DNA of 64,000 nt from Ceratopteris richardii (lineage: Eukaryota; Streptophyta; Polypodiopsida; Polypodiales; Pteridaceae). Of this stretch, positions 32,125 to 45,700 are shown piece after piece; position 1 is the first letter of the stretch; every line of letters begins with the position of its first letter. The stretch spans positions 102,426,431 through 102,490,430 of the forward strand of contig CM035430.1 in the NCBI GenBank assembly GCA_020310875.1. The letters run 5' to 3'. The notes beneath the pieces were generated by a model, which ran no database searches, was not told the origin of the DNA, and saw only the letters and a list, made by a program, of their open reading frames with translations. Both the position numbers and the translations under genes were made by a program.

Positions 32125-32810
32125 TGTAGCTCAGTGATGAGTAGCACCTCCTTTAATGTCAATCCGGGAAGACGTGAGGATGGTATGAAGACCTCGAGCA
32201 AGTGGCGGCACAAGTGCATGAGTGAGAAGCACACAAGCATGCACACACATACACACACACGCGCACACACGGCAAGACAAAGAGAGAGAATCAATGGAGT
32301 TCTTTAGATTACTTTCAACAGCTCTTACAAGTTCGTTTCAATTACAATCTAACCCCAAAAATGAGCTCTCTAGCTCTTTTTATAGTTTTTGGCTAAGTTT
32401 TGGCCCTGTCCAGACCTAGTGTCCGGCCTAGTTAAAAATTAGGTTCCAGGGCTTATTTGAGGGCTCAAACGATATCTAAAAAATACGAAATTTGGCAGGT
32501 AGATACTTCTAATGCTCCTCAAGCTCAAGGACTCCTTGGCTTGCACAAAATGGAGCTACAAAAAGATGAAATGATATTTACAATGGTGCTTAGTGATAAT
32601 AATCACTTTTAATGGGTGTAGAGGTTTTGAAAGATTAAGGTTGCCTTAGTGCTAAATCTACGTGAATGTTCATAAGTGCTTCTTCTTGAAAAATTGTTGG
32701 CCTACTTGCCGGGTCTTCGTTGACTTCCTTGTCTGCTTGGGCCTTCTCTTCTCTCGGACTCTCTTCTTGTGCTTCCTTGTCTTGTCAATCCTTCAGCTCC
32801 AGCTCCAACA
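32125..32810 (-). repeat. GyB 5' LTR (686 bp)
   Basis: It is almost identical to 15858-16543 and ends next to the ACCAT duplication. TATA box at 32376-32384. Confidence 0.95.
32376..32384 (-). promoter_or_regulatory. GyB 5' LTR TATA box
   Basis: TATAAAAAG on the minus strand, followed by the block GAGCTAGAGAGCTC that is kept in all three gypsy copies. This marks the likely U3/R start region. Confidence 0.6.
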
Positions 32811-32815
32811 ACCAT
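32811..32815. repeat. Target site duplication of GyB, right copy (ACCAT)
   Basis: Matches 15853-15857. Confidence 0.93.
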
Positions 32816-34345
32816 CAAAGTGCAATGGTGTTCTGATGGGGTTAGAGCCATTGAACAAGCGACTGGCTTCAAACATGGCTTGCACCAATTTGACCATTTT
32901 AGCACAAAGCTTTGTTCGCTCTATCTCTAGATTGGCTCTAGGGTAACATTTCTCATGATCTATTCCATTGGGCCCTTCTTGGATTCTGGCCTGATATGCC
33001 TTAAGCATCATGTCTAGATCTTCAGGAGTGGGATCGGCTAGGACTGATCCTACTCTGGGTGGTGGGTGGGTTAAGGGTGGTGTATTGAAAGGTTGGGGAA
33101 TGGAAGAAGATGGATTGGAGGGTAAAGGGAAAGGTGGTGGAGGGGTGGTGTGAGAGTGGTTTTGAGATGCAAGTTCACTTATCTTTGCTTTGGTTTCTCT
33201 CAAGCTTTCTTCAAGTTCGCTCATTTTCTGTGACCATTGTCTTTTCATTCTCTCCGGGCTATCTCTCCATGCTCTTGTCCTTTTCTTGGTTATACTCTCT
33301 GTCTCACTAACCTCAGAACTCTTTTCCTGCCCCACTCCTTGAGTTTGCTGCATGGCTTGGGCTATAGTGACCACATGTACTGGGGCTGTGGAAGTTATAC
33401 TTCCCGTAGAGTCTACCACTAACCCAATGACGTTGATGGGAGTGATTTTAGGCATGTTATTAGGGTTCTTTGGGCAATGTCGTAGGAGATGCTCTTTTTC
33501 GCAGTCTTGATAGAAACCCTGAATTGTCACTGGTTGGGGTTGTGTAGGGGCAAGCAGTGGACACTCATGTATAAGGTGATCTCCCTGACATCTGAAGCAT
33601 GGTCCTCTAAGAAATGGGGGTCGTACCTGCCTAGGATGAGGTCTAGAGTTGGGGTTTGTGTACATGACATTAGCATACTCACGCTCCCCACTATTTTCAC
33701 TTGGGTCCTCATAATAGTATGACTCGTTATGCTCGAGTGACTGCATGTAGTAAGCCTGTGGGCTATCAATATGTGTGGAGTCAAAACTATGGTCACTTGG
33801 ATCACTGTCTAATAGCAATGGGGTGACTAGGACTATGGCTCTGTTCGGATTTTCTTCAGTAGATGCATATTTCACTGGGATCACATTGGTTGGAGCAGGG
33901 GGTTGCTGCACTAGGACTGGTTGAGGTCTCTGCTGCCCTTGATAAGGTGGCTGATAAGGTTGCTGTGGTCTGTTGTATTATTGTGGTGGGTACTGATTCT
34001 GGTATCTACCTTGTTGTGGATAAGGCTGAGGGTAATTTTGCCTAACAGTTTGTTTATTATATGGGCAGTCCTGTGTAGTGTGGTTGGTGTACCTTCGCTC
34101 TATGGTGCAGTACTCGCTACTAGGATTCACCTGGGGTTGGGCCATAATGGGACATACATTTGCCATATGGTCACCTCCACAAGTGTAGCACCGCTTAACT
34201 AGGGCAAATCTTGGAATTTGTTTGCTAGAGACACCTAGTTTTTGAGCTACCTTCTCTGCAAGTTCCTCAATGGATGTGGATTGACCAGATGTGAGGCTAC
34301 TAGAGCTATCCGAATCCTTATAGATTTTTGATAGTTCTAACTCCT
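32816..34345 (-). pseudogene. gag: GyA gag, C-terminal part
   Basis: This continues on the minus strand from 51067 (across GyC) and into 15857 (across GyB). It contains zinc knuckles RCYTCGGDHMANVC, PCFRCQGDHLIHEC and DCEKEHLLRHC (first Cys of the last one lost), then the charged and Pro-rich C-terminal region up to TPLHFDG. One TAA at 33978-33980 interrupts an otherwise open frame. Divergence from GyB is clear but moderate. Confidence 0.9.
34341..34345. repeat. Target site duplication of GyC, left copy (CTCCT)
   Basis: CTCCT precedes the GyC 5' LTR here and follows its 3' LTR at 51062-51066. It lies inside GyA gag. Confidence 0.92.
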
Positions 34346-34979
34346 TGTTGAGAGCAGTATGGGCACCCAAGGACTGACTAGACAAGGAAGCCAGCGGAGA
34401 GAGTCAGAGCGAGGTGAAGGATTAAGTAGACAGATCAATCGACGCAAATCTGGCAGATAGTCCCTTCAAATTTTTCCAAATCAACATCTTTACAATAGTG
34501 ATTCTCATCACTAACAATCATTGTAAATACCATTTCATAATTTTGTAGCTCCATTTTGTGCAAGCCAAGGAGTCCTTAAGCTTGAGGAGCTTTAGAAGTA
34601 CCTACCTGTCAGTTTTCACATTTTTTAGACTTCGTTTGAACCTCCAAATAGGGTAGAGAACCTAATTTTTAACTAGGTCGGACACTAGGTCTGGACACGG
34701 CCAAAACCTAGTCAAAAACTATAAATAGAGCTAGAGAGCTCATTTTTGAGGTTAGCTTGTAACTGAATTGAACTTCTATGAGCTTTTTGAAAGTAATCTA
34801 AGAACTCCATTGCTTCTCACTCTTTGTCTTGCCGTGTGTGCGTGTGTGTGTGTATGTGTGTGCATGCTAGTGCGCTTCTCACTCACGCACTTGTGCCTTC
34901 ACTTGCTCGAGGTCATCATACCATCCTCATGTCTTCCCGGATTGACATTAAAGGAGGTGCTACTCATCACTGAGCTACA
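34346..34979 (+). repeat. GyC 5' LTR (634 bp)
   Basis: Starts TGTTGAGAG and ends CTGAGCTACA; pairs with 50431-51061. TATA box at 34720-34728; TG-rich simple sequence near 34835-34865. Confidence 0.95.
34720..34728 (+). promoter_or_regulatory. GyC 5' LTR TATA box
   Basis: TATAAATAG followed at once by GAGCTAGAGAGCTC. The same pair of motifs is present in the 3' LTR (50802-50810) and in both GyA LTRs (61058-61066 on the minus strand). Confidence 0.6.
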
Positions 34980-34987
34980 CCAAATTT

Positions 34988-35005
34988 TGGCGCCGTTGCC
35001 GGGGA
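34988..35005 (+). other. GyC primer binding site (tRNA-Asp type)
   Basis: TGGCGCCGTTGCCGGGGA, 8 nt after the LTR, identical to GyB. Confidence 0.9.
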
Positions 35006-36671
35006 TCGAGCTTTGAGGACGAGCGTGTGATGGTAAGACGTAGAGTTGTGACGTTGGCGTTGTATGTAATTTCTTTACTTTCCTTACTTTTCTCATCCTT
35101 ACTTCATCATCATCATCACCATCATCATCCCCATCATCTTCCACCTCCATCTCCATCATCGCAAAAATTTCAGTTTTTTTACTATATCTCCTTCCCCCTT
35201 TCATTTCCCTCATTTCACTTGTGAGAGAAAGCGAGACAGCGATCTTGTGTGCACTGTGTTTGCATGTTTTTTGAGTTTGCTTGCAGGTATTGGCCATCCC
35301 ATCATCTCCAGCACGTCGCGCAGGTACGGAAATGTGCAGAACTGTCTCTGTGTCGCAAGCTTCTGTCCATCGCGATTGACAGAAAATTTCATCTATTGGT
35401 AAAATTAAGTGCACCACAGTAGACTAGAGACCTTGCACATCACAAATCCACAAAAAATTTTGGAAAATTTGCATTTTTTCAGTCCATCGCGACGGACAGC
35501 CAGTCCATCGCGATTGACAGACCCGATGGACACGTGTCCATCGCGACGGACACCCCTGTCCATCGCGAGCGACAGAAAAATCGTGATTGACACCCCCTTT
35601 CGTCGCGATTCTTGTCCATCGCGACATATAGAGCCCCGATTGACACAAATTCACGGAAAACACCGAAAATTTCAGTCCATCACGATTGCCATCCATCAAT
35701 CGCGATCGACAACCCAGTCCATCGCGATTGACACCAGTCCATCGCGATTGACACCAGTCCATCGCAATTGACACCAGTCCATCGCGATTGACAGCCCAGT
35801 CGATCGCAATTGACATCCAATTTCGGCCAATTTTTTGGGGGTTTTTTTAATTGGAGGATTTTGGCCAATTTTGGGCATAAATACTGGGCTGTGGGTCATA
35901 TAAGGAGGCTATAAGTAAAACACTAGGGGAAAACCTATTTGTCTGTTAGCCTGTTTGAACCCTGTTTTAATCCCTGAAGCCTGAACTGACATAACTTTCT
36001 CATACGAAATCCGTTTGCTGTGATTCTTGTTTCGTTGGAAAGCTCGTGGGGAGGATTATTAGATAGGGTATTTTGAAGTTGACCATACCCCGAGGTAGGA
36101 AAACTGAGGGATCCTTGGGATTGTTTTCCATAAAGGCAAAGGATAATTTGGTCTGTGAGTTACATGCATGAAAGTGGTCTATTGTGTCATTTGAGCCTAA
36201 GTCTTGAGCTAACCGTGGGACTTTTACAGGTCCAGTAAGAGCACTTGAGGGCATTCTAAGCAACAGTAAGTGCAAGCTTGGGAACACGCTTCCTGAGCAC
36301 TCAAGGGCAACCAAGGAGGAAACAAAAGGTTGGAAATTCTCAACTCCCTTTGTCAATTCCTAGCTTAGGCTAAGAACGACTAGTGATAGGAGTAAGTCAG
36401 GGCAACGATAGGCATCAATCAAGTTGAAGACTACCTATGCACTCAAGTTCAAGATTAAACATAATCTCTTCGTGATGCGATAACCTTAAAGGAAAGAATC
36501 TAACGTGGAACGATCAACTTACAGTGCGAAAATTAACTCAAATATTCTTGACGACGTGATTTCTGACAAGAGCATAAACACGGTAACCACTAAAAAGAAT
36601 CAAGTGACTGATATAAAAGAACTCAGCAACGAGGTTGTACTTGGGCAAATTTGGGCTATTCAATTAGGCTT
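35006..36671 (+). other. GyC untranslated leader (about 1.7 kb)
   Basis: Noncoding. It has a CAT-rich simple sequence near 35100-35160, the TCGCGA array at 35362-35815, and an AT-rich segment leading to gag. Short ORFs here are repeat artefacts. Confidence 0.85.
35362..35815 (+). repeat. GyC leader array of TCGCGA-centred repeats
   Basis: About 11 TCGCGA cores in units close to CAGTCCATCGCGATTGACA. The last five units (35700-35815) are nearly tandem, about 20 bp apart. Compared with GyB, one arm reads TCCATC instead of TCAATC, so the palindrome is imperfect. Confidence 0.88.
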
Positions 36672-39600
36672 ATGAACCTTAGATCAGGGCGACATCCAGG
36701 GAGAGATAGACAAAGTCTTAGGTCTTCAGAGGCTAGTGTCAACCACACTGCTAGGTCTTGGGCCCAGCAGTTGAGCCACCACTCATACTACCCTAGCTCT
36801 GAGACTAGTGAATCAGAGATGTCTCAAGGCATGGACCGACCTACGGGAAGTTTAGGAGTGCCATACTTGCACAGGGTAGAAGGCCCGTACAAGACGCAGC
36901 TGGAATACCTTCGGACCAACCGATTAGGTGCTAGCATCTATGAAGACGGTCTAGGAAGATCCGTGGTCCAGATTAAAAACCCTGACCAATCCATAGGACT
37001 AGAGCACCCAATTGTCAAGTTTGAAAACGGAGCATACTTGGACAAAGAAGGAACCATATACGTAGTCACCAGTCACCCAAATAGGACAGACGAATTCGGG
37101 AATGTGATCCCTGAGACGGACATAGATGACCTAGAACAAGGAAACATGGGTGCACAGCCCAGGACCCCTCGAGGGAAATCTATTCTTACGAGAATTCTCA
37201 CTCCCGAGTGGATTCCCCAGGACAACAAGAGCATAGATCTGCTTCTAAACCGAGAGACTGATGAAGCCTTTTGGAGGTATAAATCTGATCGGCCAAAGGA
37301 TATAGGAACAATCATGATCTATGAGTTTAAAGATCCAGATAGCCCAGGCAGAGTGACCTACTTAGATCACGCTTCAGAGAGGATCTTTGTGGTTACAGAA
37401 CATGACAGGCATGCTTATACTTGGAAGGGTGAATTCGTTTTTCCCCCAACCAAGATCGAACGTGTCCTATGGACACCCGGGAGCTGGAACGTCCCATGCT
37501 CATGGAGCTCAAAGAGACAGACATAGAGATAGACCTGAGGTAAGCTTTGCCAACTCTTTGGGAGGAGGAAGAACGAGAACGGAAACAAATAGAGGGGAAC
37601 TTGAGGGACATAGAGCCCCAGGGAACCGAAGAAATGCCGATGATTTCCCTTTGCCGAGACCTAGACAACACACAAGAACATTGAGACCTACACAGCTGGT
37701 TAAGTCCATGAAGAACTACTTCGATGGCATTGGAGATCCATACGATCATGTGGCTGAGTTTAGGAAAGTCTTGAGAGCGGAACAAGTGGAAGATCTGTTC
37801 ACGCAGTACAATGCCTTTGGTCTAACCCTTAGGAACACTGCCCTGACATGGTTTTAGCCACTAAACGAGAGGCAGTTCAGGAGTATAGACCAACTCCTAG
37901 AGGCTTTCATTATTGAATTCTCTAAGAGTGGCATAAGACATAATACCTCCTTGCTGATTCACAGCTTCAAGCAAACCCCTCAAGAGACCGTGAGGCTTGC
38001 AGGAAGAAGATTTAGGCAATATCTAGAGAGATGTCCCATCCCTGTTACCCACACCTGCCAAACAAGTGGCTCTGTTCCTGGATGGATTGCTAAGTACCAA
38101 ATTGAGGTCATATGTGTACTTGAAGGACCCTATGACCATTGAAGAGTGTGTACGCATGTGCATTGACATTGAGGATAACCTAGGGGAAGAGTTAGAACTC
38201 TCCAAAATCTACAAAGATTCAGATAGTTGTTCTAGCCTCTCTTCCACCCAATCCGCATCTATCGAGGAATTAGCAGAGAAAGTAGCTCAGAAATTAGGTG
38301 TCTCTAGCAAACAGATCCCAAGGTTTGCCCCTATGAAAAGATGCTATACTTGTGGGGGTGACCATATGGCGAATGTATGTCCCATTATGGCTCAACCCCA
38401 AGTGAATCCTAGTAGCCAATACTGCACCATAGAACGGAGATACACTAATCACACCACAAGACTGCCCATACAACAAGCAGGCGGTTAGGCAACCCTACCC
38501 TCAGCCATACCCTCAGCAGGCAAGATACCAGAATCAGTACCCACCGCAGCAGTATGCTAGGCCTCAACAAACCTACCAACCACAGTACCAAAACCAACAA
38601 AGGCCTCAGCCTGTGTTAGCACAACAACCCCCTGCCCCAGCTAATGTGATCCCAGTAAAATATGCAGCTACAGAAGAGAACCTGAATAGAGCGATAGTCC
38701 CTGTACACCATTGCTTTCTGAAAGTGACCCGAGTGACCATAGCTTTGATTCGACGCATATTGACAGCCCCCAGGCCTACTACATGCAATCTCCGGAACAT
38801 GGTGAGTCCTATTACAGTGAAGAGCCAAATGAACCTAGTTGGGAGTCAGATTACACAAACGTCATGTATGCAAACCCCAACCCTAGACCTCAACCTAGGC
38901 AAGTAAGACCTCCATTCCCTAGAGGACCATGCTACAGATGTCAAGGAGATCATCTCATTCGTGATTGTCCCGTGCCTCCACCTACACAACCCCAGTCAGT
39001 GACGATCCAGGGCTTTTGCCAAGAGTGTGGAAAGGAGCATCTCTTACGAGACTGCCCTAAGAATCATAATAATATGCCAAAAATCACTCCTATTAACGTT
39101 ATTGGGTTAGTGGTAGATTCCATAGGAAGTGTCACTTCCACTGCACCCGTACAGGTAGTCACTAGAGCTCAAGCATTGCAGCAAAACCAAGGGGTAGGCC
39201 AGGAAAAGAGCCCAGATGTTAGTGAAACAGAGAGCATGACAAAGAAAAAGACTAGAGCTTGGAGAGATAGTCGTGAAAGAATGAAAAGGCAATGGGCAAA
39301 AAAGATGAGTGAACTCGAGGAAAGTCTCAAAGAAACAAAGGCCAGGATAACTGAACTCACATCTCAAACTCCCTCTCACACTACCACACCACCACCATTC
39401 CCGTCTCCATCTGACACGCCACCTTCCAACCTACCTCACCTAATCCCACCACCCCCTAGAGTAGGATCAGTCCTAGCAGATCCCACTCCCGAGGACCTTA
39501 ATATGATGCTTAAAGCATATCAGGCCAGAATCCAAGAAGGGCCAAACGTAAGTGATCATGAAAAGTGTTACCCTAGAGCAGAACTAGAGCTAGAACGAAC

Positions 39601-39770
39601 CAAAATTTGTGCTAAGATGGTGGAATTGGCATAGACCATGTTTGAAGCCAGTCGCCTATTTAACATCTCTAGTTCAGCAAAGACACAGTTGCACTTTGAT
39701 GGACTATTAGAAAGAATAGAGAAGCTAATTGCACAATCAGAAAAGGAACCCGCCTCTCAACACAAGGACA
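36672..39770 (+). pseudogene. gag: GyC gag, broken
   Basis: ATG at 36672 (MNLRSGRH). It is colinear with GyB gag: N-terminal region to about 37440, Gag core about 37700-38200, zinc knuckles near 38340, 38930 and 39020. Breaks: a frameshift near 37440-37500, TAG at 37856-37858 (from Gln), a frameshift near 38035, two frame changes between 38450 and 38710, and TAG at 39632-39634 (from Gln). After that TAG the frame runs without a stop into pol, so this copy has no gag-pol stop or frameshift at the junction. The end given is approximate, by homology to GyB. Confidence 0.88.
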
Positions 39771-42700
39771 AGGCAAGTGAAAGTGCAGGTCTTCCTGCCC
39801 AGGAAGCTTATGTGCCTAACTCTACAGAGCCAGACACATCATCTTCTATGAATCGGTTCACACCAAAATTCCTACGCGAGATTCAAGAAGACAAATGGGC
39901 TAAAGAGAGTGAAGTCCCTCCTCCTATTGAACTTGTGGATGATGCACACGACCGATTCCCACAAGACATCCCATTCATTTATGAGGAGCAGGAGAGCACC
40001 CAATCTCAGGAAAGATTAGACTTTGAGTCTAATTCTCTGCAAGAATTACCCCACTTCACAAGCCCATGGGAAGCTAAGTCCATGTGCATGAGAGCACCCA
40101 CAGTCATGGTAAGAAACAAAGACTCGATCATACCTAGGAATACGGAGGTAGTAAAGAATACTAAAGTGCAGTGCAACCTCACCTTAGAAGAGCTACTCAA
40201 AGTAAGGCCACAACTATGGAAACATGTAGCCAAACAAGTACCAGAGATAGCAAAACCTCATTCCCAGGTAGGATCCCAGAGAACAGTGCCAGAAATACCC
40301 TTGGACAAGATAGGAGACATGAGTGAGGGCGAAGAGGGAAACACATATCTTCCTATCACCCATCAAGGATACACCACCAAGGCCATTCTAGACTCAGGTG
40401 CAGGAGTTGCAATTACTACCACTTCCCTATGGAAGCGTTGGGGCAAGCCAGCACTCAGGCCAACAAGAATGAAATTGCAGATGGCTGATGGTCATATTGA
40501 GAGGCCCTTAGGATTGCTAGAAGGAATAACTCTCGCCACGTGTGGTGTCGAGTTCGAGCATACATTTGCTATATGTGATTTTAGCAAAAATCATGCCTAT
40601 GAAATGATCTTGGGACGACCCTTTATGCGACAGTTGCAAGTGGTACAGGATTGGGGAACCAATTCCTTGTACCTGCAACACATAGGTGTTACGACCAAAG
40701 TGAATCTCAAAGACTACTCTCATAGAGATGTCCCTCCTATCCAATGGAATCCCATCCATAGAGCCAAAGATGATACGGAATCGGTGCATTCCATAGGATC
40801 AGGATCCTCATGGATGCATGAAGACACCCACTTATGGATGTGCAAAGTAGCGATAGAAGAAGAGAAGAGAGAAAAAGCCAGAGAGATAGGTGCAAAAGAA
40901 ACACATAGATCAATTCAAGACCCAGCCTATGCACCTGTAGTCTTTCCTGACGAAGAATTTGAACCCCATGGCTGGGCAGAAATCCTAGCAACAATGGATG
41001 TAGCCATCAATGAAGAACAATGGACACCTCACTGTGATGAAGATGGCTATGACATTTCAGTCTTCTCCATAGAGCCAATCATGGGAGAGGCAGTTCTAGA
41101 AGAATGCGAACCTAGCCCTGATGCATTTGAAGATGCGAGCGACTCCGATCTAGAGTCAATCATTATGGACCCACCTTTTGCATCAGATGAAGAATATTTC
41201 TATGAAGTAGAATTTCAACCCCAGAGTCACGGAGAGCTTACGAATGATGTGAGGCTAGCCACACATGTGACCCCGAAGGAAGAAGGCAAGAAGAGGAAGA
41301 AGAAAGAAGCTTCCCCAGAAGAGGAAGAATCTTTGTTTGAGGTCCTTGAAAACTTTAAAAGGTACGAGATAGATGACAGGAGAGTCATGATCAGAATGCC
41401 TAAACGAGAGGCGCAATCGGGGGAGGCCTATGATAACAAAGAGACCACCAAGAAAATAGTAGTAGCCCTAGAAGAAGGAGAAGAGAGATGCACATACATA
41501 GGCCATGACCTGAGGAAAGATGAAGAGCACAAATTGATAGCCTTGCTAAGAGAATACAGAGATGTATTCGCTTGGAGTTACAAGGATTTGAAAGGAGTGG
41601 ACCCTGACATATGCTCAGACACTATCCCCATGACCTCAGATGCCAAACCCTCTAAGCAAAAGCCATATACATATAATGATAATTATGCTGCCAAGATCAA
41701 AGAAGAGATAGATAGGCTAGTTGAAGCTGGATTTATCTATGAAATTGAGCACAGTGAGTGGGTATCCCCCATTGTAGTGGTTCCCAAGAAAAACGGAAAG
41801 CTGCGTGTGTGCATTAACTTGAAGAAGGTTAATGCAGCCACAATTCGAGATAACTATCCGCTTCCTATCACAGAGCATCTCTTAGAAAGAGTAGCAGGCA
41901 AGGAAGTGTACAGCTTCTTGGATGGATTCTCTGGCTACAATCAAGTAGCCATTGCTCCAGAGGATCAACATAAGGCGGCTTTTGCCATGGAGTGGGGCAT
42001 ATTTGCCTTTCGGGTAATGCCATTCGGGCTTACTAATGCACCTGCTACCTTTCAAAGATTGATGTGTCACGTGTTTAAAGAGTTCCTGAGGAAGAACTTA
42101 GAAGTCTATGTTGATGATCTTTGTGCTCATTCCAACATCAGGCAAACCCATATTCCTGAACTCAGACAAATCTTTGACAAATGTAGAGAATATCAAGTCT
42201 GCCTGAACCCAGAAAAGTGCGTTTTTATGGTCAGGCAAGGCAAGATTCTAGGACACATAGTGTCAAAGAATGGCATATCCACTGATGAAGAGAAAGTGAG
42301 AGCCATCGCAGAACTACCTAGGCCAAAGAACATCAAGGAAGTACAGGCTTTCATGGGGCATTGTGGTTACTACTGCCGGTTCATTCACATGTATGCGGTC
42401 ATTGCAAAGCCCATGTACGGACTTTTGACTAACTTTGAGTGGACTGATGAGTGTGAAAATTCCTTCAATGAGCTTAAACGGCGATTATGTTCAGCACCAA
42501 TCTTAACCACACCAGATTGGAATAAGCCTTTCCATGTTCATGTGGATGCATCCAATTATGCTATTGGGTGTGTACTCGCGCAACCTACTGGTGAAGGTAA
42601 TATGGATCTTCCAATTGCCTATGCTAGTAGATAATTGAATGCAGCTGAACGAAATTATACAACCACCGAACGAGAAGGATTAGGCATGGTATATGCAGTT

Positions 42701-45700
42701 AAAAAGTTTAAACATTATTTGCTTGCAAATAAGTTTAAATTTTTTACTGACCATCAGGCACTGCTATATCTCGTGAACAAGCCATGCAATACAGGTAGAT
42801 TAGTAAGATGGTTTCTCTTACTAATGGAATACGACTTCGAGGTTGTGGTAAGGAAAGGTAGGACTCACTTGAGAGCAGACCATCTCTCTAGACTCACATC
42901 TGGAGAAGCCCCACAAGGAGTGTCAGATGACCTTCCTGATGCTTACTTGTTTAATTTGGAAGTGGTGCCGCAGTGGGCTAAGTCATTAGTACCAGTATTG
43001 ACATACGGGCCTAACCACCCAGTAATAAACACACAGAATAGAGAGGTAGTAAAAGCCCAAGAGTATCACATCATGGCAGGAAGTATGTACAAACACACAG
43101 ATCAAGGGATCTTGGCTTGTTGTGTGGAAGAGGATGAGTACGCTAAATGGTTGCAATTAGCACATGTAGGTGCATTAGAGCAACACTACTCAAAGCAACG
43201 AACCCTGCAGACACAAAGGAGACTCGGAGTGCATTGGCCTACTATGGAGGCTGATGTCCAAAAGTTGTGCAAGGAATGCCCAATCTGTTGTACTAAACCA
43301 CCTGTGGAACATGCCACTCTTTATCAAGTGTCCATAGTGCCAGATTGGAGTGAACCACTAGTATCCTTCCTGAGGACGAAAACATTCCCTCCAGACATGA
43401 CTCTGGCTATGAAAAGGAGTTTATAACAAGAAGCCCAGGATTACTCACTCATTGGTGATAATCTATACAAGCGTGGTAAAGATGGTTACCTGAGACTATG
43501 TGTCCATGAGAGTGAATATCTTAAGATCTTGGAAACTGCTCACCAAGGTGTAGCAGGAGGACACTTTGGACCAGATCGGGTGATTAAGGCAATACTATTT
43601 GCGGGCTTCTGGTGGCCGACCCTTCACATGGACACACATACCTATGTGAAACAATGTGATGTCTGTCAGAGAACTCAGTGTCCTATACGTAAAGATGAGA
43701 TGCCACTGAAACCTATGATGGGTGGATGTGCATTCTCTAAGTGGGGAATAGACTTCGTAGGTCCTATTAATCCCCCAACTAAGGGTTCCCATGCAGAATA
43801 TATCATTGTTGCGACAGTCTATCTAACAAAGTGGGTAGAGGTAAAAGCCACAACGAAGAACGATGCTCAGACAACAACTAAGTTTTTATTTGAGAATGTG
43901 TTCACTAGATACGGGCTACCTATAGAGCTAGTTAGTGATAGAGGCACTCACTTCTTGAATGAAGTTATTGAAAATCTGCTCCAAGAATTCTTGGTAGTGC
44001 ATAAGAAGTCTGCCCCCTACCACCCACAAGCCAATGGGCAAGCCGAAAGCACAAACAAGATTCTGTGCAATGTGTTGACCAAGCTAGTGAATAATAAACG
44101 CTCTGATTGGGACAAACAGCTACACCATGTTGTTTGGGCATACCGAGTCGCCTACAAAACGGTACTCCAAGCTACCCCCTTTCAGATGGTGTTTGGCCAA
44201 AACGCTGTGCTACCATTGGACTTCTTAATACCTACATTGAAAGTAGCAAAAGAGCATGAATGGACGGGTCATGAACTCTCCTCTAAACGTTTTGACCTTG
44301 AACGATTAGGGGAAACAAGACTGAGGGCGGCTACAGGGATATATGCAGCTAAGAAACGACAGAAGGCATACTTTGATGCCCACGTTAAGGATAAAGGTTT
44401 GAAGGCAGGCGACCTAGTACTAGTATACACGTTGAAACAACATGCGAGGAAATTGGAGAAGAGAGGCTACGGACCCATGATCATTAATAGAATCTCAACA
44501 AGTGAAACAGTGCAACTAGCCACATTAGAAGGCGATGTTCTCCCAAGCTACATAAGCGGATGCAGAGTCAAGTTATATCAGGAACCTCTCACAGAGGAAA
44601 TGCTAAGTCGACTCAATATTGCCAAGAAACGCAAAGAAGAAGAAAAGCGAATTCGAGAAGAAGCTCAAGCAGAAGCTTTAGAGCGCATACGGAGAATGAA
44701 ATTAAGAAGACAAGGTAGAGAGCAACCTAGGCCATATGCCGATGCAGATCAAGGATATCACATGGCTATGTGTGAAGTTTCAGGTATCAGCTCCCATAGG
44801 ATAATTGATCGACGTCCTTTTATAACCTTAGATATAGGACAAGGAAAGGGTGCAAGGACTGTAAGAGCCTTGATTGACTCAGGTGCAGCCACTAGTGCTG
44901 TTAAATTGTCTTACTGTCAAGAGTTGAAATTAACTGTCAATCCTATTGAAGCATATCTCATAGGATTGGGAGGTGTGGAAACCCCTTGCATGGGCGAGGT
45001 GGAACTTCCCCTCTATATTCAAGACGAAGCAATGACAGTCAAAGTACTAGTGTGTCAAGATGAGGACCTCACTGAGCCTCTTGTCTTGGGTCAGGACTGG
45101 ATCTATGATCATGCCGTCAACCTAAACCTAAGAAGCGGACTTCTTCAGGAATGGGTAAATCATAGTCGAATTATAGTTGAACTGGAAAATGAGGCACTCA
45201 AGGAACTAGGTAAGGCACGAACTCCTGGTCCTTCCAGGTGTGCACATGAAGTTGACCATGCTATTCTTGTCCAAAACAGTGTGATGCAGAAAGATGACTG
45301 TCTCAACAACAGAGTCAAGGATAAGAAGGCACTCCCTTCTGTTCCAAAGGCCAGAGGGATGCAGCAACCAAAGGCAGATCGAATACAGAAGAAGCAGAAC
45401 ACTACCTATACTGGAGGCCAAAAAAAGGAGCAAAGCAGATTGTTTCAGCCGATGAAACAAGTATGGAGGCGAAAAGGCGAACACCCTGTTCCGACCAGGC
45501 CAACACCACGGCCAAAACCTTTTATTAGTAATCAACAACACGACACTAATAAGAAGTCCTTCATAAATTCTTCTGCCAATGTGAAGTCTATTTGGGTACC
45601 CAAGAAGTCAATGAAGGCCAGCCCACAATCACGACAAATCTGGGTGCCTAAGGCTTGCTTGCGGGCTCAAATAGATACACCAAGGCCAAACCCTGTACAA

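Larger units (their letters stand above)
15858..32810 (-). mobile_element. GyB: complete, very young Tat/Athila-like gypsy element
   Basis: This 16,953 bp element has two 686 bp LTRs that differ at a single position by eye, flanked by ACCAT on both sides. It inserted into the gag end of GyA in the same orientation. Internal order on the minus strand: primer site, leader with palindromic array, gag (1078 codons), pol (1561 codons, a TAA, then 519 codons), aORF (about 1400 codons with one TGA), polypurine tract. Three in-frame stops (TAG 27033-27035, TAA 22344-22346, TGA 19534-19536) are the only breaks seen in otherwise continuous frames. Confidence 0.96.

Noticed and set aside
32662-32946. 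ORF spanning the GyB LTR end and GyA gag
   Set aside because: Antisense to both elements and made by the junction.
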